From assembly GCA_937925855.1 (NCBI GenBank), contig CALAMO010000030.1, forward strand, positions 1-64,000: a stretch of 64,000 nucleotides of DNA, given 5' to 3'. The notes below the pieces were generated by a model. That model was not told the origin of the DNA, searched no databases, and saw nothing but the letters and a program-made list of their open reading frames with translations. A program made the position numbers and the translations under genes. Below are positions 1 to 7,732 of the stretch, piece by piece. Origin of the DNA: an uncultured Thiotrichaceae bacterium (lineage in GTDB: Bacteria > Pseudomonadota > Gammaproteobacteria > Thiotrichales > Thiotrichaceae). Within the stretch, counting starts at the first letter, position 1; every line of letters begins with the position of its first letter.

Positions 1-255
1 CTGCTGAGAATGCGATTCGCCCCTTTGTGATTGGGCGCAAGAACTGGTTGTTTAACAATACCGTTGCTGGGGCAGAAGCCAGCGCTAACTTATACAGCTT
101 AATGGAAACCGCGAAAGCGAACGGACTGGAACCCTACCACTTCCTTAAACGGGTGCTGACTGAACTACCGGCGGCTAATACGGTTGAGCAAATCGAAGCG
201 TTGCTGCCCTGGCAAGTCAAAATGCGGCTACCTGTGGGGATAAATTGACGCTTAC
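1..255 (+). mobile_element. Right end of an IS66-family insertion sequence (C-terminus of TnpC transposase plus terminal inverted repeat), truncated by window start
   Basis: ORF reads IGRKNWLFNNTVAGAEASANLYSLMETAKANGLEPYHFLKRVLTELPAANTVEQIEALLPWQ, the characteristic IS66 TnpC C-terminus; TGA at 246-248 followed by tgacgcttac, an IS66-type end. Confidence 0.9.
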
Positions 256-1092
256 ATGACGGGAATTATAGCGGGTGCTTTGAAGGGTGCATTCTTTGGT
301 GGACGCTCCGTCGGGTTAGCTTACGGTATTGGTCATGTTTTGAGTATCCCCGAAGGGTCTGTTGGTAAAATGATTGCACACGGTGCTGCTCAGGGTGGTG
401 TATCACGTTTGCAGGGTGGAAAGTTTTCCTCTGGTTTTGTGGGTGGGTTTTTTGGGCATATGACGGGTGGTTTTGTTAAAGGCATTGGGAAACACCTGGG
501 GTCTGTTGGCGTTGCGATGCGGACGACTGCGGCGGCGGTTGTTGGTGGGACGATTTCTAAGTTGACGGGGGGGAAGTTTGCAAATGGGGCTAGAACTGCG
601 GCGTTTGTGCATTTGTTTAATGCGGAGAGTGGTGGAACTCCCAAGCCAAAAGCAAGAAATGAATTACTATCAGTATTTACCTTTGATGAAGCCTTTGGTG
701 GTCATGCTGCATTTGCCTTCACGCATAACGGTTCATCAGTATTGGTCGATCCTAATGGTTCATTTGTTCCTATTGGAGCCAATGAGCGGGCAGGCTTTAT
801 TTTTGATGTTGATGTAACGGAATATTTAGGACACTGGAATGTTACTGATAATGTTGGTGTTTTCATGCAGTCCATCCCGATATCAAGCAATGAATCTGCA
901 GCACTAAATGCTGCAACAATAAATCCAGAAGCATACTTATTTGGTTCTATATGTTATTGCGCTTCAACTACTGGAAATTTTATTTCTAGTAATATTCCAA
1001 GGTTTGGTTCTCTTAGGCAACCTACGTTACCAACGACCATCAGGGATTATTTCTCCTCACAAGGCTATAGGGCTGTTCGCTATGCTGATTAG
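256..1092 (+). CDS. C-terminal tip of an Rhs/polymorphic toxin protein (Gly-rich pre-toxin region plus toxin domain), 5' part displaced by IS66
   Basis: Gly-rich repeats GGKFSSGFVGGFFGHMTGG and KLTGGKFANGARTAAFVHLFN are typical of Rhs C-termini; followed by a distinct ~155 aa domain with GHAAFAF...VLVDPNGSF and CYCASTTGNFI. Confidence 0.75.
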   Translation: MTGIIAGALKGAFFGGRSVGLAYGIGHVLSIPEGSVGKMIAHGAAQGGVSRLQGGKFSSGFVGGFFGHMTGGFVKGIGKHLGSVGVAMRTTAAAVVGGTISKLTGGKFANGARTAAFVHLFNAESGGTPKPKARNELLSVFTFDEAFGGHAAFAFTHNGSSVLVDPNGSFVPIGANERAGFIFDVDVTEYLGHWNVTDNVGVFMQSIPISSNESAALNAATINPEAYLFGSICYCASTTGNFISSNIPRFGSLRQPTLPTTIRDYFSSQGYRAVRYAD

Positions 1093-1405
1093 TCTTGCAA
1101 AGAAAGTAATTGTTTTTTGTTGTCTTATTATTGTTGCTATGTTGATTTGCAAAGGCTTTCTTTTTTCAAAAAAGATTGTTGAACTAAATGACATGCCACC
1201 GATGACCTCCAATGATATTTGTGAAGATGAGGAAAACCTGGGAGAGATCGTTGCTGTAAATCTTGCAATCGTAATGAAACCAAATTCTCCAGGGAGAGAT
1301 CCGGTATACAGTCTCTATGCAAGGTTATATGTGTTGCTGCTATCACCGGAAAATAAATGCGCTCTTAGGCATAGGTTAGCTTACTATCGAGATAAGTTTT
1401 TGTAA
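1082..1405 (+). CDS. Candidate cognate immunity protein, N-terminal membrane anchor (107 aa)
   Basis: ATG at 1082 overlaps the toxin ORF stop (1092); N-terminus MLISLAKKVIVFCCLIIVAMLICKGF is a signal anchor; position is typical for an immunity gene. Confidence 0.55.
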   Translation: MLISLAKKVIVFCCLIIVAMLICKGFLFSKKIVELNDMPPMTSNDICEDEENLGEIVAVNLAIVMKPNSPGRDPVYSLYARLYVLLLSPENKCALRHRLAYYRDKFL

Positions 1406-1433
1406 CTTGAATCAGTGGTGGGTTAACCCGGCA

Positions 1434-1640
1434 CTATGGTTCAACTGTCTGAATAAGCTTGATATCCTGCCTAAGCATGTCATTAACGAGCTGCGCCAGC
1501 TCCACGCCTTTGGAGCTGGCACGTTCCTGTAAGTAATTACGCACCTCATCATCCAGATAGACTGGCAGATTAAAGCTGGCATTTTTGTGGAAGAACTTAC
1601 CGCGTTCCCCTTTAGAAAAATCATATTCCTGTTTCATCAT
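1434..1640 (-). CDS. BrnA-like antitoxin (RHH family)
   Basis: MMKQEYDFSKGERGKFFHKNASFNLPVYLDDEVRNYLQERASSKGVELAQLVNDMLRQDIKLI resembles BrnA antitoxins. Confidence 0.75.
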   Translation of the reverse strand: MMKQEYDFSKGERGKFFHKNASFNLPVYLDDEVRNYLQERASSKGVELAQLVNDMLRQDIKLIQTVEP

Positions 1641-1753
1641 TCTGCCTCATATTGACGCTGTTCGTGTTCAGTCGCTGGCCGTGCGGAAATGACCCGTACC
1701 GTTACTGGTCTGGCAAGGTTTTTCCAGACTGATTTCCAAGCAGTTTTTTTGGC
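1637..1753 (-). pseudogene. Remnant of BrnT toxin C-terminus
   Basis: Manual translation of the minus strand gives ...PVTVRVISARPATEHEQRQYEAE*, with the stop overlapping the antitoxin ATG; an in-frame TGA lies upstream at 1754-1756. Confidence 0.6.
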
Positions 1754-1964
1754 TCATGAGCTTCGATAATTTGGGCCTAAACAAGTAAGTGTCGACGTCG
1801 CCCACGTGCTCATCAGTGACTTAGGCGTTCTTTATGCCCACATCAGTTAATCTGCGCTGCATCCTGATACTAAGTGTCTCAGAGTATGCTGATGCCAAAA
1901 ACAATCCCAAGAATAAAGCGGGCTGTCGGTGGTAATTAGCGCGCTTAGTCGCAAATCGCCAGAC

Positions 1965-1992
1965 ACAAAAAAGCCCGCTAGGTTGCGGGCTT
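1965..1992 (-). terminator. Rho-independent terminator downstream of tRNA-Ser
   Basis: Minus-strand hairpin aagcccgc-N6-gcgggctt followed by a T-run. Confidence 0.7.
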
Positions 1993-2032
1993 CGGGGATG
2001 TCGGCCTTTGTCGGCCACCATTGCAAATAGGT

Positions 2033-2123
2033 TGGCGGAGAGAGAGGGATTCGAACCCTCGATAAGCTATTAACCTATACACACTTTCCAGGCGTGCTCC
2101 TTAAGCCACTCGGACACCTCTCC
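2033..2123 (-). tRNA. tRNA-Ser (anticodon GGA)
   Basis: Minus strand GGAGAGGTGTCCGAGTGGCTTAAGGAGCACGCCTGGAAAGTG...GGTTCGAATCCCTCTCTCTCCGCCA; class II long variable arm, encoded CCA. Confidence 0.97.
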
Positions 2124-2268
2124 AGCTGAGGCCGCAATGCTAACGCAGTCCCCAGGGCTTGTAAACAACGATAGCAGCATCAGCAGTGTACAGGTCATCT
2201 GCTGGCAGTCGACAAGGTGGATAAACTCCGCTAAGGTGATTTACACATCATTCAATAAAAAAAATAAT

Positions 2269-3327
2269 ATGCTGATTGAGAAACTTAAAGTCTTTTTTAA
2301 CTGGTGGGGCAGCGGTTTGTACCGTGGGCTGCCTGGCCCATTGCGCCGTCTGTTCCGATCAGAACAACCACGCCTCAGCCTACAGGTGACCGAAGATGAT
2401 CGTGTCAGCGTCAGCTGGCGTGCGGACGGTAAACAGAAAGACGGCGGCGAGTATCGCCTTAACCGTGATCAGTTTGACTATCAGCGCATCGTAGCGAAAT
2501 GTGCTCACCGCAAAAAGCACCTGCTGGAACTGGTGTTAGATCCTACACAGACGCTGCATTTGCAGCATGCGTTTCCCGATGCGGCACGCGATAATATCGG
2601 GCAGGTCGTCAGCTATCAGTTGGATCGCCTGACACCTTTTACGGCAGATAATGCCTATTTCAATGCGCGAGTCGCGCGCTATGACAAAGTGAAAAAAGAA
2701 GTGGCGGCTGATATTTATGTCACCCCGAAGGCTGTGGTTGATAATCTTTTCGCCCGCTTGCAGGCACTGGGTGTGCCTAACTTTGATGTGGTATCCGCGC
2801 TCGATGGTCGCATTAAGCTGCGGAATGGCCGCGAAAACAATGCTTTAGCCGCAGATAAGCGCTGCAAATGGTCAAAAGCACCGCTCTATTTCTTTGTGGG
2901 TGCGCTGATCGCTTCGCTGGTGGTGCCGATTGTTTATAAACAGCGCCGTATCGACCAAATCAATGATGCCATCAGTGAGATGCGTCTGGATGCGGCAGAA
3001 CAGTTGGAGATCCGCGATAAATTAATGGCGGCGGGAGATGCGCTGCTGTTTTTGGAAAAGCGTCGCCGTACTTCGCCGGTTGCGCTGGATGTGGTGGAGC
3101 GTCTGTCGACAGAGATTCCTAAGCACGCTTGGTTGGAGCGACTTGAATTAGCGGGACGGGAAATTCTTATTCGCGGTGAATCGAATCGTGCGTTGTCCCT
3201 GATTGATACCTTGGAAGAATCGCCGCATTTCTCGCGCGTCAGCTTTAACTCACCGGTAACGCGCAGTAAAAATAACGGCAAAGACAAATTTCATATTCAA
3301 GCCAGCGTGGAATTAAATCATGAGTGA
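2269..3327 (+). CDS. gspL: Type II secretion system protein GspL-like (PilN-domain C-terminus)
   Basis: Position in gspL-M-N-D order; cytoplasmic domain, one TM (APLYFFVGALIASLVVPIVY) and a periplasmic ferredoxin-like region. Confidence 0.75.
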   Translation: MLIEKLKVFFNWWGSGLYRGLPGPLRRLFRSEQPRLSLQVTEDDRVSVSWRADGKQKDGGEYRLNRDQFDYQRIVAKCAHRKKHLLELVLDPTQTLHLQHAFPDAARDNIGQVVSYQLDRLTPFTADNAYFNARVARYDKVKKEVAADIYVTPKAVVDNLFARLQALGVPNFDVVSALDGRIKLRNGRENNALAADKRCKWSKAPLYFFVGALIASLVVPIVYKQRRIDQINDAISEMRLDAAEQLEIRDKLMAAGDALLFLEKRRRTSPVALDVVERLSTEIPKHAWLERLELAGREILIRGESNRALSLIDTLEESPHFSRVSFNSPVTRSKNNGKDKFHIQASVELNHE

Positions 3328-3919
3328 TGGGTTACTATCGGATCGCAGTCAGCCTCTGGTGGCCTGGCTACTCTTGTTGTTGGTGCTACTGTTTGCCGTT
3401 TTTTTTGTCGTGTTGCCCGCAACCGCAAAATCACTGGAGCTGAGTGACCAAATCGAATCGGGTTATAAGCGCCTAAGTACCATGCATCAGATTAGGCAGG
3501 CGACGCCGCAGTTCACTGCCGAGTTTGAGCGGGTTAAGGCTCAGGGGCTTGATAAGCTGTTTTATCCCAAAGGGATGACGGCGGCACAGGTGGGTAAAGA
3601 GTTGCAAAAACAGCTGGCCGGCGTGGTAGCGCGCCACCAAGGTCTGCTGCTGAGTTCTGAGGTGGTGGACGATGCCGCCCCTGATGCTGAGCAGCAGCAG
3701 ACTGGTTTTGAGCGGGTTACGGTGCAGGCTGATTTTCGTGGGAACACAGTGTTGCTGCGTGAGATTTTGCATCAGGCCTACCGCACTCGCCCTTTAATTT
3801 TTGTAGACCGTCTTGATGTTCGGCCACAGCGTAATACGACCGAGCAGGAAATCAAAGGCATGGTCAGGATCTCAACTTATTGGCGTGGAGGGGCAGCAGC
3901 TGATGAAACACTGGATTAG
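3320..3919 (+). CDS. gspM: Type II secretion system protein GspM-like
   Basis: Short N-terminus, single TM (LVAWLLLLLVLLFAVFFVVLP), overlaps gspL. Confidence 0.75.
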   Translation: MSDGLLSDRSQPLVAWLLLLLVLLFAVFFVVLPATAKSLELSDQIESGYKRLSTMHQIRQATPQFTAEFERVKAQGLDKLFYPKGMTAAQVGKELQKQLAGVVARHQGLLLSSEVVDDAAPDAEQQQTGFERVTVQADFRGNTVLLREILHQAYRTRPLIFVDRLDVRPQRNTTEQEIKGMVRISTYWRGGAAADETLD

Positions 3920-4757
3920 TCCACCCGCACAGTTAGTGTTATGGCTTGGTGGTGTGGCCTGCCTGTTGGCTGCCGCCTGGAGTTTATGGCAGCTGCGGCA
4001 GGCGAGCGTTGATGATCATATGGGGCGTAATCAGATACAGATTGCCGTCCCGGATGCTAAAGCATTAAACGTTCCCGGTATTGGTAGTTACCGTTCGTTA
4101 GTGCAGGCTCCACTATTTTGGGAGATGCGTGCCGTTCCAAGGCCGATTGTTGCTCAGCAGCCGGTTGCGGTCAGACCGCCCCCGCCGATTGTGGAGGAAG
4201 TGCCACTCAATCCGCCCGCAGGACGCTTGGTAGGGATTGTTGATTTAGGCAATAAGCGCTATGCCTTGATTAGAAACCAGACGGGCAACCAGTCACTATA
4301 CAAAGGTGATACCTGGGAAGGCTGGAAGGTTGATCGAATTGAAGCAGGCCAGGTGGTATTAACGGCGGGTACGCAGTACGCTGAAATTCCCTTGATCGGT
4401 GATTTCGCCGCTCCACAGCCTAATAAGCAATTATTGGCTGCAAAGCAGCGGCGTCAACAACGCCAGCGCGAAAAACATTTGCGTATACAGCGTCAGCGTC
4501 AGCAAAAGTTGTTGCAGCAACAGGCTCAACAGAGCCGAACAGGTGCGGTACAGCCTGCTTTGGATGATGCTGATAGTCTGGACTATCAACAGGCACAGGC
4601 TGCAAGAGAGAAGCTGGAACAGGCGCTTAATAGTGGGGGGGGTGCTGAGGAGACGGCCCAGGGGCAACCATCAGCGCCGGTCATGTCAATCAAGGAAGCG
4701 CTAGAGGCTCGTCAGCGCCTTATGGCTTCGCGCTGGGGTAATAAAGACGAAGAATAA
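3903..4757 (+). CDS. GspN/XpsN-like (GspC-related) inner membrane protein of T2SS
   Basis: N-terminal TM, then PPAGRLVGIVDLGNKRYALIRNQTGNQSLYKGDTWEGWKVDRIEAGQVVL (GspC-like HR fold), Gln/Arg-rich C-terminus; lies between gspM and gspD. Confidence 0.7.
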   Translation: MKHWISPPAQLVLWLGGVACLLAAAWSLWQLRQASVDDHMGRNQIQIAVPDAKALNVPGIGSYRSLVQAPLFWEMRAVPRPIVAQQPVAVRPPPPIVEEVPLNPPAGRLVGIVDLGNKRYALIRNQTGNQSLYKGDTWEGWKVDRIEAGQVVLTAGTQYAEIPLIGDFAAPQPNKQLLAAKQRRQQRQREKHLRIQRQRQQKLLQQQAQQSRTGAVQPALDDADSLDYQQAQAAREKLEQALNSGGGAEETAQGQPSAPVMSIKEALEARQRLMASRWGNKDEE

Positions 4758-4931
4758 AAAATAAACCAATGTTTGATTCTGTTCGGCGGATGGTGGCTGT
4801 GTCCAATGTAGTAAAACACCGCTTTGTCGGCGATACGGTACTATCCGATGAGCTGCCTTTTATTCGGCTGCTGCAACAGTTAAAATATAAAAAAGATAAT
4901 AATTATAAAAATAATAAATGGGGTTTGCTTT

Positions 4932-7148
4932 GTGACTATCATAAGAACACTGGCAATAATGTTTTCTGCCGTCTTTGTGTTGTCGGCGTGTGCGTCGATT
5001 AAAGACTGGCCGGGCTTCCGTAAAAATGTCGAACAACCTAAAACCATTGGAATGAGTCCTTTCCAGCGTAGTGCTGCCGTTCAATCAACAGGTTATGAGG
5101 CCCTAGGCCTGCGCCGCTCAGCGCTATCTCCACCTGTCATCTCCGAGCATTCTATCCCTCAGGGTTCAGTGCCGCGTGTGGCTACGCAAGCCAGGGGTGT
5201 CCAGCCCGAGCGTGACGTTGAATTAATTCTCGGTGATTCTCAGTATTACCGGAGTGATGTTACTCGGCCTGGCATCATCGGCGGCGGTATGGGTTCTGGT
5301 GTGGCGCTGAATTTTGAGCGTGCCAGTATCCGTGAAGTAGTGAGCGTTGTGCTGGGTGATATTCTCAAACAAACTTATATTGTAGAGCCGGGGGTTGAAG
5401 GCGAAGTCACGATTAATTCGAGTGACCCGATTCCACGCAGCAGTCTGATTCCTACGTTGGAGTCGTTATTACAAACGCAGGGTGCGGTGCTGTATCAGGA
5501 CGATACCGGCAGCTATCGGGTAGCGGCGCGTGCCAATCTCAAAGGGCGAGGCTTTGTCCCATCAACGAGCGAGCTCAAGCCGGGCTATAACATGCAGGTG
5601 GTGCCGCTGCGCTATATTCCCGTCGCGGAAATGCAGAAAATTCTAGAGCCTCTAGCCGCACCGGACGCTTTTGTGCGCGTTGATACCAATCGTAATATTT
5701 TAGTGCTGGCGGGTACCAGTTCGGAACTGGCTAACCTGATGGCGACGATAAGAACGTTTGATGTGGATGTGTTAAGCGGTATGTCTGTTGGGCTTTATAA
5801 AGTCAAAAACGTTGAAGCTCAGATTGTGGCGAAGAACCTCGACGCCTTATTCGGCGAAAGCGGTAATAGTCCAATGGCGGGTATGATAAAAATCATGCCG
5901 ATTGAGCATATGAATAGCATTATGATTATCTCTGCGAACCCGGACTACCTTAAAAAGATGAAGCGCTGGGTTGATCGTTTTGATAAGTCTGGCCCAGTAG
6001 AAGGCCAGCAGCTTTATGTCTATAAGGTGCAGAATGGTGATGCCGAGCATTTAGCCGGCATGCTGTCACAAATTTTCTCAGGTAAGACGGGGAGTAAGAA
6101 GCCAAACGGTACCCTGCCTTCCAGTCTTGCACCCGGTTTAGATGAAGCGACAGTGGGCGAAACGTCACAAGAAGCAAAGGCAAAAACATTGCTGGGTGGC
6201 GCTGCGGGTAGTGAAGGTGGCGTGAGCATTAATCAGAATGCGGAGGTTAAAATTGTTGCAGATAAAGCGAATAACTCGCTGATGATTCTTTCCTCTAAAG
6301 GTGTGTATGAGCAGATCCAGCAGGCGCTGAGGCGAATTGATATTATGCCGATGCAAGTACAGGTTGAAGCCACCATCATGGAAGTAACGCTGAATGAAAG
6401 TATGGAGCATGGTTTGCAATGGTATTTGCGCAACAATCGCGGTACGTTTGGCGGCTTAGGTTTGGGCGGTCTGGATGATGGCACAAAGCCCGGTGGCTTT
6501 TCCTTCACCCTCACAGGGGGTGCAAGTGGGATTACGGGTGTAGTCAATGCCTTAGCGCGTGAATCTGATGTGAAAGTTATCTCTTCACCGTCGGTGCTGG
6601 TTTTGGATAATCAGACGGCTGAAATTCGGGTGGGTGATCAACAACCTATCTATACCAGCTCAAGCCAGTCTGAGTCCGGTCAGGTGTTAATACAGGACGT
6701 GCAGTACAAGGATACAGGGGTCTCGCTCTCAGTGACACCGCATGTGAATGCGAATGGACTGGTGAAAATGGACATTAGTCAGGATATTACTGACGTGGGT
6801 GAGGAAGATACCGTGACCGGTAACCGTAGTTTTCTACAGCGGAAAATTAAAAGTAATATCGCGGTGCAAAGTGGTGAGACCATTGTGTTGGGCGGTCTGA
6901 TTCGTGAGAATAAAAGCCATAGTGATGCCGGGGTGCCCGTGTTGAGAAACCTGCCTATCGTGGGCAATGTTTTCAAAAATAAATCAATTAACGGTAAGCG
7001 CACTGAGCTATTGATCTTAATCACGCCGACTGCGATCAAAGACCAGAGTGACTTGGTAAGAACAGGTACCGAAATGCGTGAACGGATGAAACGTCTGATG
7101 GATGATGATCGTTTTATTCGCCAACTGCGCGGTGAATATGTTGAGTAG
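4932..7148 (+). CDS. gspD: Type II secretion secretin GspD, predicted lipoprotein
   Basis: GTG start; lipobox LSAC; N-domains (NFERASIREVVSVVLGDIL, VVPLRYIPVAEMQKIL) and secretin signatures (VPVLRNLPIVGNVFK, TELLILITPTAI). Confidence 0.93.
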   Translation: MTIIRTLAIMFSAVFVLSACASIKDWPGFRKNVEQPKTIGMSPFQRSAAVQSTGYEALGLRRSALSPPVISEHSIPQGSVPRVATQARGVQPERDVELILGDSQYYRSDVTRPGIIGGGMGSGVALNFERASIREVVSVVLGDILKQTYIVEPGVEGEVTINSSDPIPRSSLIPTLESLLQTQGAVLYQDDTGSYRVAARANLKGRGFVPSTSELKPGYNMQVVPLRYIPVAEMQKILEPLAAPDAFVRVDTNRNILVLAGTSSELANLMATIRTFDVDVLSGMSVGLYKVKNVEAQIVAKNLDALFGESGNSPMAGMIKIMPIEHMNSIMIISANPDYLKKMKRWVDRFDKSGPVEGQQLYVYKVQNGDAEHLAGMLSQIFSGKTGSKKPNGTLPSSLAPGLDEATVGETSQEAKAKTLLGGAAGSEGGVSINQNAEVKIVADKANNSLMILSSKGVYEQIQQALRRIDIMPMQVQVEATIMEVTLNESMEHGLQWYLRNNRGTFGGLGLGGLDDGTKPGGFSFTLTGGASGITGVVNALARESDVKVISSPSVLVLDNQTAEIRVGDQQPIYTSSSQSESGQVLIQDVQYKDTGVSLSVTPHVNANGLVKMDISQDITDVGEEDTVTGNRSFLQRKIKSNIAVQSGETIVLGGLIRENKSHSDAGVPVLRNLPIVGNVFKNKSINGKRTELLILITPTAIKDQSDLVRTGTEMRERMKRLMDDDRFIRQLRGEYVE

Positions 7149-7198
7149 CACAATGGCGCTTAGGCGTCATGTGATCAGCACATAATAATGAGTAATCT

Positions 7199-7615
7199 AT
7201 GGCTTATAGCGATAATAAAAGAAATGGGTTTTGTGGACTTATGTTAGCGCTATGTCTGCCCTTAACGGCCTGTAGCAGTGGAGAAGCCGCAGTAAAAGAA
7301 TTGGCACAATTACGCTGGAATGCACTGATTAATGGTGATTTTGGCGCAGCTTATCAGTATTACACGGATACTTTTAGGGAAGCGGTGCCGCTGCGGCGTT
7401 TCAAAAAGCAAACCACGGGTGTGGGGCTATGGAATAAGGCTGAGGTGGCAACAGTTCAGTGCGATAGTTCCGGCAAGCGTTGTGAGGCTGCGGTTAAGGT
7501 TACCGTCGCATTAAAAATGCGGGGGATGGTAAAACCCGTTGAAACAAGTGACACCGTGCATGAAACATGGGTTAAAGAGGGGGTATTTTCAGACTGGCGG
7601 TATATAAAAAAATGA
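7199..7615 (+). CDS. Small predicted lipoprotein, unknown function
   Basis: Signal peptide with lipobox LTAC-SSG; tandem after gspD. Confidence 0.6.
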   Translation: MAYSDNKRNGFCGLMLALCLPLTACSSGEAAVKELAQLRWNALINGDFGAAYQYYTDTFREAVPLRRFKKQTTGVGLWNKAEVATVQCDSSGKRCEAAVKVTVALKMRGMVKPVETSDTVHETWVKEGVFSDWRYIKK

Positions 7616-7732
7616 TTAAATATATTAATATAATTTATTGTTTATTTCGGGTTCTTGCGCCATTTGGCATGCAGAACTGGTGCTGAGTAAAACACTCCGT
7701 TACAAATATAAAAACTTTTAGGAGGCACGAAA

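Noticed and set aside
1821-2021. Minus-strand 66 aa ORF between BrnA region and tRNA-Ser
   Set aside because: Overlaps the tRNA terminator hairpin and has no recognisable domain; probably spurious.
4769-5084. Small ORFs overlapping the gspD start
   Set aside because: Overlap the gspD signal peptide in another frame; no SD or domain support.
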